From Bacillota bacterium (GTDB taxonomy: Bacteria > Bacillota_E > RBS10-35 > JAJYVN01), in NCBI GenBank assembly GCA_021846605.1, contig JAJZWQ010000080.1, positions 1-14,154 on the forward strand: DNA of 14,154 nucleotides, given 5' to 3'. The stretch's first letter is position 1; every line of letters begins with the position of its first letter. The notes beneath the pieces are model-generated. The model saw only the letters and a program-made list of their open reading frames with translations, was not told where the DNA came from and did not search any database. Positions 6,903-14,154 of the stretch are shown here, one piece after another. Position numbers and translations under genes: made by a program.

Positions 6903-9533
6903 ATGCCCTGCCCCGGACCGGACGGCGCCCGCCCGCTTCCCGCCCTGCCTGTACCTCGCCCTGAGCACCCCCGTCCGGACTTCCGCCGTGAGACATGGCT
7001 CAACCTCAACGGCTGGTGGGAGTTTGCCTTCGATCCCGACGACCGCGGCCGCGCGGATGCCTGGCAGACCCGGGAGGGGGGGTTCCCCGACCGCATCCTC
7101 GTTCCCTTCCCCTGGGAATCGCCGGCCGCCTGGGGACGGGCGGCAGGGGCCGACGAAGCGACCTTTTACGCCGACGAGGCGTACCGCGTACCGGTGGCGG
7201 CGCCCGAGCGGCCTGTGCGCGAGGAGGCCTGGCACCGCCAGCATGTGGAGGCTCCCCGTCAGCACACGGGCTGGTACCGGCGCCGTTTCCGCCTCCCCGA
7301 GGGCTGGGGGGGGCGTCGCATCTTCGTCGTGATCGGCGCGTGCGACGCCGAGGCCGAGGTGTATTGCAACGGGGTGCCGGTCGGCAGCCACCGCGGGGGG
7401 TACGGCCCGTTTGCCACGGAACTGACGGCGGCGTTGCGCGGGCCGGACGAGGACAACGTCCTGGTGGTCCGCGCCCATGACCCCCAGGACCACGGGGATC
7501 AGCCGGGCGGCAAGCAGCACTGGTGGTACGAGCGGACCAGCGGCATCTGGCAGACGGTGTACCTGGAGGCGCGACCGGAGGCCTACCTCACGCACCTGCG
7601 CGCCATCCCCGACCTGGCGGGCGGACGGGTCCGCATTCAGGCCGGGGTCTGCCCCGTGGCGGGCGACTACGAGATCCGGGCGACGGCGATCTCGCCGCGC
7701 GGGGAACTGTTCACGGGCAGTGTCGTCTGCCCGGGCTGCGAGCGCCGGGAGATCGAACTGCCTCTCGGCCGCGATCCCGTGCCCTGGTCCCCGGACCAAC
7801 CGGCGTTGTATACGTTAGCCGTGGAGGTGGCCGCGCCGGCGGCGGGACCCGAGGCCACCGACACGGTCCACTCCTACTTCGGCCTGCGCGATGTGGGCAC
7901 CGGACACCTGCCGGGGGGACAGGTGCCCTGCGTGACCCTGAACGGCTCTCCCTTCTATGTCCGCTCCGCCCTGCACCAGTCCTTCCACCCGGCCGGGGTC
8001 TATGGCTACGTCGACGAACAGATCATCCGCGACGACCTGGAACTGGCCCGGGCGTCGGGCCTCAACGCCCTGCGGGTGCACATCAAGGTGGACGACCCGC
8101 GCCTGTATTACTGGGCGGACCGCCTGGGGATCGCCATCCTCTACGATCTGCCCAACACGGGGCGGCAGACGCCGCACGCGCGCGAGTTGTGGGAGGAGAC
8201 GCTGCGCCAGGCGATCGCGCGCGACGCCAACCACCCCAGCATCCTGCTCTGGGTCCTCTTCAACGAGACCTGGGGACTGGGCACCCCCAAGGTGTACCGC
8301 CAGGACGCGGACACCCAGGCCTGGGTGGCGTCGATGGTAGACCTCTGCCGCCGCCTGGACCCCACCCGGCTGATCGAAGACAATTCGGCCTGCAACGAGG
8401 ACCACGTGGTCACCGACGTGAACACCTGGCACCTGTACATCAACGATCCGGCGCGGGCGCGCGCACACCTGGCGGCGGTCGTCGCCCAGGCCCATCCGGG
8501 CTCCGGGTGGAACTTCGTGCCCGGGCGGGTCCAGAACGGCCAACCGCTCATCAACAGCGAGTACGGCGGCATCGGCGCGGGCGACGGCGACCGTGACGTC
8601 TCCCACTGCCTGTGGTGGCTCACCGCGAACATGCGCCTGCACCGGGAGATCACGGGCTACGTGTACACCGAACTGACCGACGTCGAGTGGGAGCACAACG
8701 GCCTGGTGCGCTACGACCGCTTGCCCAAGCACTTCCCCTACGACCTGCGCGACGTGCTGGGGGCCGATGTCCTGATCGTGGACGGACCGCCGCTCTGGGA
8801 GGCCGAGCCGGGCGGCACGCTCTCCCTGCCGGTGCTGATCAGCGTGTTCTCCGGCCTGCCCGACGGCACCGGCCGCCTGCGCTGGGCCCTGTCCGGGTGG
8901 GACCGCCACGGACGGGCCGGCGGCGGGGCCCAGGGCGAGGACACGGTGTCCTGGAAGGCCTGGGACGTGACGGGGCTGGCGACCCTGGAGATCCCGGTAC
9001 CCGAGGAGGCCGGCCTCTACCGGGTGGATCTGGAACTGCTGGACGCCGCCGGCCGCCGGGTCTGCGGGACCTGGGCCCACCTGCGGGCGGGCGCGCCGGG
9101 GGGCGGGTTGCCGGCCCTGCGGGCCGATGGCTTCCACGCCGTACACGCCTTGGGTGACCACTACTGGGTGGGCGAGGGGGCGGGGACCGTGCGCTGCCAA
9201 CTGCGGCGCGCGGGCGAGGTACTGACCCTGGAGGCGGCGGCGGGTGTCCCCCAGCCGCGCCAGACCGATGCGCACCAGACGCCCTCGCGCATCACCGTCC
9301 GCGCCGACGGGCGGACCCTGGGGACCTTCCTCCTGCCCGATGCCCCCGCGGACGCGCGCGGCGTGCTGTCTTACGCCAACGGCATCCCAGGGGCCTACGG
9401 CTACCTGCTGCGCCTGCCCCTGCCCCCTGGGGGGTCAGCGGTGGCGATCGAGATCGAGTCCGGCGTGGGTGGAGTGGCCCTGTTCGGCACGGGGGCCGGG
9501 GCCTACCCGGTGGGGCTGGACACCGGCCTCTGA
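6903..9533 (+). CDS. Glycoside hydrolase family 2 protein (beta-galactosidase/glucuronidase type)
   Basis: An 876-residue retaining glycosidase. The ATG at 6903 is preceded by AAGGAGG with a 9-base gap; the frame is open far upstream, but only as shadow of sdhA. Order of domains: jelly-roll sugar-binding domain at about 30-230 (TGWYRRRF, GGYGPF, SGIWQTVYLE), Ig-like sandwich at about 230-335, TIM barrel at about 345-610, and an additional C-terminal region of about 265 residues. The acid/base is E455 in NHPSILLWVLFNETWG and the nucleophile is E553 in NSEYGG, 98 residues apart, within the family's range. There is no signal peptide, so it should hydrolyse imported oligosaccharides in the cytoplasm. 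Family membership is secure; the sugar (galactoside, glucuronide, mannoside or other) is not determined. It is transcribed divergently from sdhA, and recD2 follows 119 bases later. Confidence 0.92.
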   Translation: MPCPGPDGARPLPALPVPRPEHPRPDFRRETWLNLNGWWEFAFDPDDRGRADAWQTREGGFPDRILVPFPWESPAAWGRAAGADEATFYADEAYRVPVAAPERPVREEAWHRQHVEAPRQHTGWYRRRFRLPEGWGGRRIFVVIGACDAEAEVYCNGVPVGSHRGGYGPFATELTAALRGPDEDNVLVVRAHDPQDHGDQPGGKQHWWYERTSGIWQTVYLEARPEAYLTHLRAIPDLAGGRVRIQAGVCPVAGDYEIRATAISPRGELFTGSVVCPGCERREIELPLGRDPVPWSPDQPALYTLAVEVAAPAAGPEATDTVHSYFGLRDVGTGHLPGGQVPCVTLNGSPFYVRSALHQSFHPAGVYGYVDEQIIRDDLELARASGLNALRVHIKVDDPRLYYWADRLGIAILYDLPNTGRQTPHARELWEETLRQAIARDANHPSILLWVLFNETWGLGTPKVYRQDADTQAWVASMVDLCRRLDPTRLIEDNSACNEDHVVTDVNTWHLYINDPARARAHLAAVVAQAHPGSGWNFVPGRVQNGQPLINSEYGGIGAGDGDRDVSHCLWWLTANMRLHREITGYVYTELTDVEWEHNGLVRYDRLPKHFPYDLRDVLGADVLIVDGPPLWEAEPGGTLSLPVLISVFSGLPDGTGRLRWALSGWDRHGRAGGGAQGEDTVSWKAWDVTGLATLEIPVPEEAGLYRVDLELLDAAGRRVCGTWAHLRAGAPGGGLPALRADGFHAVHALGDHYWVGEGAGTVRCQLRRAGEVLTLEAAAGVPQPRQTDAHQTPSRITVRADGRTLGTFLLPDAPADARGVLSYANGIPGAYGYLLRLPLPPGGSAVAIEIESGVGGVALFGTGAGAYPVGLDTGL

Positions 9534-9561
9534 TCGCCCTCCGCGCGGCGGGCGACCCCGC

Positions 9562-9621
9562 GGGGCGGAAGGACGTCCGCGCCCCGGCCCCCCGAACGCC
9601 CGCGGGCCGTCCTTCCGTCCC
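9562..9621 (+). repeat. Long inverted repeat between the GH2 gene and recD2
   Basis: GGGGCGGAAGGACG (9562-9575) pairs with CGTCCTTCCGTCCC (9608-9621): 14 pairs, 13 Watson-Crick and one G-T. The 32-base loop contains a self-complementary GCCCGCGGGC. It starts 28 bases after the GH2 stop. There is no T tract after it, so it is either a rho-assisted terminator or an RNA structure in the recD2 leader. Confidence 0.7.
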
Positions 9622-9652
9622 CTCTGCCACCCCGGGCACCCGTACCCAGGAG

Positions 9653-11878
9653 ATGGGAGGCCCCGGCGGCGAAGACGGGCCACGGGGGGGGAGCGGCCTG
9701 GACGAGGTCTTGGAGGGCACGGTGTCCCGGATCCGGTACACCAACCCCGACAACGGGTGGACGGTGGCGCTCCTGGAGGTCGCCGGACAGCCGGGTCTGG
9801 TGACGGCGGTGGGAGCCCTGGCCGGAGCCGAGCCCGGGGTCGGCCTGCGCCTGACCGGGCGCTGGGAGGTGGACCCGCGCTGGGGGCGCCAGTTCCGGGC
9901 CGGCTCTTTCACCCCCCTGGAGCCCGCCACCGTGCTCGGGCTACAGCGCTACCTGGGCTCGGGTCTGGTGGAGGGGGTCGGTCCAGCCGTGGCCACCCGC
10001 CTGGTGCAGCGCTTCGGCCTGGAGACCCTGGACATCATCGAGCACACCCCCGAACGCCTCCTGGAGGTCGCCGGCATCGGCCGCGTGCGGGCCGAGCGCA
10101 TCCGCGCGGCCTGGAACGCCCAGCGCGCCACCCGGGACATCATGGTGTTCCTGGAGGGCCACGGCATCTCCCCGGCCCTCGCCCGCCGCATCCACCGGCA
10201 CTACGGAGACCTGGCCATGGCGGTGGTCCGCGAGGATCCCTACCGCCTCGCCGACGAGGTGCCGGGGATCGGCTTCCGCCGCGCGGACCGCATCGCGCGC
10301 GACGTGGGGATCCCCTCGGACTCCCCCGCACGCCTCCGCGCCGGACTGGTCTTCACCCTGTCCCAGTTGGCCGCCGAGGGCCATACCGCCGTGCCCCGGG
10401 CCACGCTGCTGACGGTGGCGGCCGAGACCCTGGGCGAGGGGCCGGAGGGCCCCAGGCCGTCGGACGCCCTGTCCCTGGCGCTGGACGGCCTGGTGGGCGA
10501 TGGGCGGATGGTGGAGGAGGGCGGTGAGGCGGCGGCCACCGTCCTGCTGCCCCTGCTGGCGGCGGCGGAGAAGACGATAACGGCCGCCGTGCTGCGCCTG
10601 TGCCGCGGGCCCCTGGAACCCCTGGCCATCCCGATGGACGCCGCCATCGCGGTATATGAGGAGCGCCGGCGCATCACCCTGGCCCCCCTCCAGCGGCAGG
10701 CCGTCGAGGCCGCCCTGCGGGAAAAGCTGGTGATCGTGACCGGGGGGCCGGGCACCGGCAAGACCACGCTGATCCAGGGCATGGTGGACATCCTGGCCGC
10801 CGCGCGTCGGAGCGTGTCTCTGTGCGCCCCCACGGGGCGCGCCGCTCAGCGGCTCGGGGAGGCCACAGGGCAGGAGGCCAGGACCATCCACCGGTTGCTG
10901 GAGTTCGACCACCGGGGCGGGGTCTTCCGGCGGAACGCGGCCAACCCGCTGGACGCCGACCACGTGATCGCCGACGAGGCCTCCATGATCGACACCCCCC
11001 TGATGGCCGACCTCGTCTCCGCCCTGGCGCCGGGGGCGCGGCTGGTGCTGGTGGGGGATGTGGATCAACTGCCCTCGGTCGGACCGGGGAACGTGCTGGG
11101 GGACCTGATCGCCTCGGGCCTTCCGCCCGTCATCCGCCTGAGCGAGGTCTTCCGCCAGGCCCAGGAGAGCCGCATCGTGCTCAACGCCCACCGCATCCAC
11201 CAGGGGCAGGCCCTCGTGCGGGAGGAGGGCCGGGACGACTTCTTCTGGATCGCGCGCCACGATCCCGAAGATATCCTCAAGCTGGTCGTGCAGATCGTCT
11301 CCCAGGACATCCCCCGCCGCTTCGGGCTCTCCCCCACCGAGGACGTCCAGGTGTTGGCGCCCATGCGCCGGGGTCCGCTGGGCACGGGAAACCTCAATCT
11401 GGCGCTGCAGGCGGTGCTCAACCCGGAGGGAGAGCCGGTGCAGTCCGCCGGCGGCAATCTGCGCGTGGGCGACCGGGTGATGCAGTTGGAGAACGACTAC
11501 CCGCGCGACGTGTTCAACGGGGATACCGGCCGGATCGCCGGTCTGGACGCCGAGGGGGGCCAGGTGCTGGTGCGCTTCGGCGGGCGCACCGTCGCCTATG
11601 ACGCCCGGGACTTGGACGCCCTGGGACTGGCGTACGCCACGTCCGTCCACAAAGCGCAGGGCAGCGAGTATCCGGCGGTGGTCATCCCGCTGCACACGCA
11701 GCACTACGTCCTGCTGCAGCGGCGGTTGCTGTATACGGCGGTGACGCGCGGCCGGCGCCTGGTCGTGCTGGTGGGGAGCCCCAGGGCCTTGCAGATCGCG
11801 ATCGGCAACCGGCACGTGCCCCCCCGGCACACGCTGCTGGCCGCGCGACTGAAGGCCGCGCTGGACACGGGGGGATGA
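9653..11878 (+). CDS. recD2: RecD2-family ATP-dependent DNA helicase
   Basis: A 741-residue superfamily 1B helicase that unwinds DNA 5' to 3'. It is close in length to D. radiodurans RecD2 (715) and B. subtilis YrrC (798), which act without RecBC in DNA repair and fork maintenance. The N-terminal part has an OB-like segment beginning LEGTVSRI (residue 20 on), then helix-hairpin-helix repeats, including EVAGIGRVRAERI and EVPGIGFRRADRI. The motor has Walker A GGPGTGKTT at 364-372, Walker B DEAS at 441-444, a GDVDQLPSVGPG block, a SVHKAQGSEYP block and motif VI YTAVTRG at 694-700. The start is not certain: AGGAG directly abuts the ATG at 9653 with no gap. Possible later starts in frame are the TTG at codon 20 and the GTG at codon 24, where family similarity begins. 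No recB or recC is present in the window. Confidence 0.95.
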   Translation: MGGPGGEDGPRGGSGLDEVLEGTVSRIRYTNPDNGWTVALLEVAGQPGLVTAVGALAGAEPGVGLRLTGRWEVDPRWGRQFRAGSFTPLEPATVLGLQRYLGSGLVEGVGPAVATRLVQRFGLETLDIIEHTPERLLEVAGIGRVRAERIRAAWNAQRATRDIMVFLEGHGISPALARRIHRHYGDLAMAVVREDPYRLADEVPGIGFRRADRIARDVGIPSDSPARLRAGLVFTLSQLAAEGHTAVPRATLLTVAAETLGEGPEGPRPSDALSLALDGLVGDGRMVEEGGEAAATVLLPLLAAAEKTITAAVLRLCRGPLEPLAIPMDAAIAVYEERRRITLAPLQRQAVEAALREKLVIVTGGPGTGKTTLIQGMVDILAAARRSVSLCAPTGRAAQRLGEATGQEARTIHRLLEFDHRGGVFRRNAANPLDADHVIADEASMIDTPLMADLVSALAPGARLVLVGDVDQLPSVGPGNVLGDLIASGLPPVIRLSEVFRQAQESRIVLNAHRIHQGQALVREEGRDDFFWIARHDPEDILKLVVQIVSQDIPRRFGLSPTEDVQVLAPMRRGPLGTGNLNLALQAVLNPEGEPVQSAGGNLRVGDRVMQLENDYPRDVFNGDTGRIAGLDAEGGQVLVRFGGRTVAYDARDLDALGLAYATSVHKAQGSEYPAVVIPLHTQHYVLLQRRLLYTAVTRGRRLVVLVGSPRALQIAIGNRHVPPRHTLLAARLKAALDTGG

Positions 11879-11880
11879 CC

Positions 11881-11901
11881 GTCCGGGCTACGCGCTCGGA
11901 C
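11881..11901 (+). terminator. Hairpin after recD2
   Basis: GTCCGGGC (11881-11888) and GCTCGGAC (11894-11901) form an 8-bp stem with one G-U pair and a five-base loop, beginning 3 bases after the recD2 stop. No T run follows, so it is a weak terminator candidate. The rest of the convergent gap to 12074 has a CCTGG/CCAGG stem at 11950-11967 and the string CCTGGTCCGG twice (11950-11959 and 12044-12053), but no gene. Confidence 0.45.
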
Positions 11902-12074
11902 CCAACTCGCACATCTCATCCCACAGCGGCCCGTTAACCCGTCCTCATGCCTGGTCCGGGGGCCAGGTGGGGGAGCTTTCGGCGTCCGCTGCTTCGATCG
12001 GCGGTGCCGGACGGACAAACGCCCCCGGGTCCCCTCCCCCTGGCCTGGTCCGGACGAGAGCCCTCCGCGGCGCG

Positions 12075-13772
12075 TCAATCGTTGAAGATGACGCGCTTCC
12101 CGGCGCGGTAGGCGGCGACTCCCTGGCGCACCCGGGCCACCCCCTCGAGGACCGGGATCTCCCCGTTCAGGGCCGCGGTCAGTGCATCTCCGGCACCCGG
12201 AAGGGCGATGAAGTGGGCCGGGACATACAGCGGGTCGGTGGCCGCGTCCAGAGCGAACAGGCACTCCTTGCCCAGGGGCAGCGGCTGGGCCCGCCAGGCG
12301 CGCAGGATGTCCGGGGTACGGTAGGCCGGCAGGTCGTCGAGCGGCGGCACGGGTCCCACCTCAAAGAGCGCACGGGCCACGGCAAACGCCGCCGTGGGGT
12401 CCGGCGCGGTGCCGGCAACCTGCGCCGCCCAATGGAACCAGTACCGGATCGGGGGATCGGAGCGGTGCAAGCGGGGGTACGGCGCGACTCCCCACCGGAA
12501 CCCCGTGTAGCGCGGGTCTCGGAACAGGCCCGGTCCGTGTCCGTACTGCAGGGTGAAAAAGCAGTGCCGGCCGGCCAGCCACTGGCCGAAGCACCAGTCG
12601 GGGACCCCGTAGGGGGCGGCGAACCCCTGGCGTTGCCAGTCCCGCACAAAGGCCACGGCATCGGCCAGGGGCTCCGGGCGCTCGCGGGTGGCCCCCAACT
12701 CCTCCCCCACCAACATCACGTCCCACGTGTTGGGGCTCGCCATGTCGCAGGGATAGAAGCCGGCCGCCGCCAGGCGGCGGCAGTAGCCAAAGAAGTCCTC
12801 CCACGTCCAGTCGGGGGGCGGCAACGGCAGTCCGGCCCGCTCCAGCATGTCGGCGTTGTATAGAAAGAGGTGCGCCGTGTCGGCATAGGGGAGCGCCAGG
12901 AGCCGGCCACCGACCGTGAAGCGGCCGAGCCGGGGGCCGAACGGTTCCAGATCGAACCCCGCGGCGTCCGCCAAGCCGTCCAGGGGGAGTGCTTCCTCGG
13001 CGGGCGGCGGGGGCTGCAGGGCTGGCGCCTCCGCCCAGAAGAGGCGCAGGCGCGTCTCCGCGGGGGCGTGCAGGTCCACGGCCGCCACCGACAGTTCGGG
13101 GCGCGCCTGCCGCACCACATCGACGAGGTGTGGGACCATCATCGGATATCCGGACAGCCGCACCGTTCCCTCGGGCATACGCTCCACGTCCCTTCTCCAA
13201 TCGCCGGGGGCGTAGAACATCGCCCCCAACCGGTGGCGGGCCCGGTGCAGGGCGGAATGCAGGCTGTCCCGGGAGATGCCCAGAAGGCGCGCGACATCCG
13301 GGGCCGGCACCCCGGCGACCCAGGCCAGCCGGCCGGCCCGCCGCTGTAACGGAGGGAGTCCGGCGATCGCTTCCAGGATCGAGGCGCAGGCCTCGCGGTC
13401 CGCCCAGAGCGCCTCGACCGTGGTGTCCGGGGGGGCCACCGCCGCCAGCAGGGTCTCCAGGTCGCCGGCGCCTCCGGCCGGGGCGCCCTCGCGGCGCAGG
13501 CGGCCCACCGCGGCCCGCAGGTGGTCCCGGGCGACGTGGACGACGATGCGCCGCAGCCAGGCGTCGAAGGCCTCGGGCTCCCGCAGCGAGCGCAGGTGCG
13601 TGAAGGCCTTCCAGAGTGCCTCCTGCAGGGCGTCCTCGGCCTCGTTCCAATCGCCGACGGTCGACGCCACCAGGAGCACCAGCGGGCTGCGGCGGGCGGC
13701 CACCAGTGCCCCAAAGGCCTCGGCGTCGCCGTTGGCCGCGCGCAGGATCACCAGTCTCTCCTCGTCCGTCAC
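12075..13772 (-). CDS. ECF sigma factor fused to a family-1 solute-binding domain
   Basis: A single 565-residue frame with two unlike halves. Residues about 15-87 are sigma region 2 (EAEDALQEALWKAF, then AFDAWLRRIVVHVARDHLR) and about 130-183 are sigma region 4 (LPPLQRRAGRLAWVAG, then DVARLLGISRDSLHSALHRARHRL), the core-binding and -35-reading parts of an ECF sigma factor. From about 200 to 565 the sequence resembles the sugar-binding proteins of ABC importers: a first strand GTVRLSGYP, then FTVGGRLLALPYADTAHLFLYN, ADMLERAGL and WTWEDFFGYCRRLA, later FRWGVAPYPR. The domain is close to full length. There is no signal peptide, lipobox or membrane segment anywhere, so it should be cytoplasmic. 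The likely role is a sigma factor controlled by direct ligand binding; this is inference. The GTG at 13772 has a purine-rich AGGAGGGGGG upstream and gives the family-like MTDEE start; a GTG at 13751 with GGAG six bases before it is an alternative. No anti-sigma gene is adjacent. Confidence 0.82.
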   Translation of the reverse strand: MTDEERLVILRAANGDAEAFGALVAARRSPLVLLVASTVGDWNEAEDALQEALWKAFTHLRSLREPEAFDAWLRRIVVHVARDHLRAAVGRLRREGAPAGGAGDLETLLAAVAPPDTTVEALWADREACASILEAIAGLPPLQRRAGRLAWVAGVPAPDVARLLGISRDSLHSALHRARHRLGAMFYAPGDWRRDVERMPEGTVRLSGYPMMVPHLVDVVRQARPELSVAAVDLHAPAETRLRLFWAEAPALQPPPPAEEALPLDGLADAAGFDLEPFGPRLGRFTVGGRLLALPYADTAHLFLYNADMLERAGLPLPPPDWTWEDFFGYCRRLAAAGFYPCDMASPNTWDVMLVGEELGATRERPEPLADAVAFVRDWQRQGFAAPYGVPDWCFGQWLAGRHCFFTLQYGHGPGLFRDPRYTGFRWGVAPYPRLHRSDPPIRYWFHWAAQVAGTAPDPTAAFAVARALFEVGPVPPLDDLPAYRTPDILRAWRAQPLPLGKECLFALDAATDPLYVPAHFIALPGAGDALTAALNGEIPVLEGVARVRQGVAAYRAGKRVIFND

Positions 13773-14154
13773 CGTATCTACACCCCCCTCCTGCGATTAA
13801 GACGGAGGCCTGCCCCCCCGACTGACGCGGGGGGGCAAAGTGGCCGCGACCCGCTCGGGAATGGCCCGTCGGCGACCACAGGACGGACGTCCCGGACGGT
13901 GTGCGGTGCGGCGGACGGCGGCACGCGGGGACGGCCCCGCCGCGACGCCGCGGAGCCCCCGCGCTCACCCGGCTGGGCCTTTCCGCGTACATGTTTACTG
14001 AACCACGTAGTAGGGCTGCGTGGGGCGGGGCGCACGGGGTGGCTCAGGCATCCACGACGGGGGTTGAGGGCGGACAAGCGAACTGGCCAGCGCGAAATCG
14101 GCGCGCTAACCTGGGTGCATGGCACGCGCTCGATTCTCCGAGGCTGCACGCATC
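13773..14154. other. Gene-free upstream region of the ECF-fusion gene
   Basis: I see no supportable gene in these 380 bases. The notable element is a perfect hairpin at 13812-13836. There is a less GC-rich patch at about 13990-14010 (ACATGTTTACTGAACC) that might hold a promoter, but I could not assign boxes. A small inverted repeat AGCGCG/CGCGCT lies at 14089-14107. A plus-strand ATG at 14119 opens a 12-codon frame that runs off the edge; it has no ribosome binding site and is too short to identify. Confidence 0.5.
13812..13836 (-). promoter_or_regulatory. Perfect G/C hairpin upstream of the ECF-fusion gene
   Basis: GCCCCCCCG (13812-13820) and CGGGGGGGC (13828-13836) form a perfect 9-bp stem with a seven-base loop. 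It ends 39 bases before the GTG at 13772. On the minus strand it would lie in the promoter or the 5' leader of the sigma-factor gene; it could be an operator, an attenuator-like structure or a terminator of leftward read-through. It has no T tract on the minus strand. Confidence 0.5.

Noticed and set aside
9941..11830. A 629-codon minus-strand open frame opposite recD2
   Set aside because: It lacks any domain pattern and lies wholly within a well-supported helicase gene; an artefact of high GC.
13778..14149. A 123-codon minus-strand frame upstream of the sigma-fusion gene
   Set aside because: Its translation is Arg/Pro/Ser-rich without pattern, has no clear ribosome binding site and crosses the hairpin at 13812-13836.
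14119..14154. Plus-strand ATG reading MARARFSEAARI to the window edge
   Set aside because: It may begin a gene, but only 12 codons are visible and no ribosome binding site precedes it, so it cannot be supported.

Overview
The window is a GC-rich bacterial chromosome segment with seven complete protein genes, a 3'-terminal integrase fragment at the left edge and one tRNA gene. High GC, GTG starts, strong GGAGG-type ribosome binding sites, a CCA-encoding tRNA and a RecD2 helicase would fit a high-GC Bacillota lineage (Thermaerobacter, Limnochorda or Symbiobacterium-like). That placement is a guess from style, not from a marker gene.

Layout. At 2-421 (+) is the catalytic end of a tyrosine integrase that points at the 3' end of tRNA-Val(CAC) at 517-592 (-); the tRNA has its own promoter and terminator. 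This is the usual geometry of an element integrated at a tRNA, and the element would lie to the left, outside the window. At 963-2177 (+) is a secreted GH99/WbsX-like protein with the family's Glu pair. From 6728 down to 2289 (-) runs a four-gene block: succinate dehydrogenase/fumarate reductase flavoprotein, iron-sulfur protein, an HdrB-like CCG subunit in place of a cytochrome b anchor, and a TauE/SafE permease. This is a type-E (SdhABE) complex, and its iron-sulfur subunit has the extra cysteine expected when the usual 3Fe-4S centre is replaced by a 4Fe-4S centre. Divergent from it, 6903-9533 (+) encodes a cytoplasmic GH2 glycosidase, followed by recD2 at 9653-11878 (+) after a long inverted repeat.

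The most unusual item is at 12075-13772 (-): one uninterrupted frame with an N-terminal ECF sigma factor (sigma2 and sigma4) joined to a near full-length family-1 sugar-type solute-binding domain, with no signal peptide or membrane segment. Its architecture suggests a cytoplasmic one-component sigma factor that binds a carbohydrate directly, instead of using an anti-sigma factor. With two glycosidase genes nearby, a carbohydrate signal is plausible but unproven. A perfect 9-bp G/C hairpin lies just upstream of it.

The last 380 bases hold no gene I can support.
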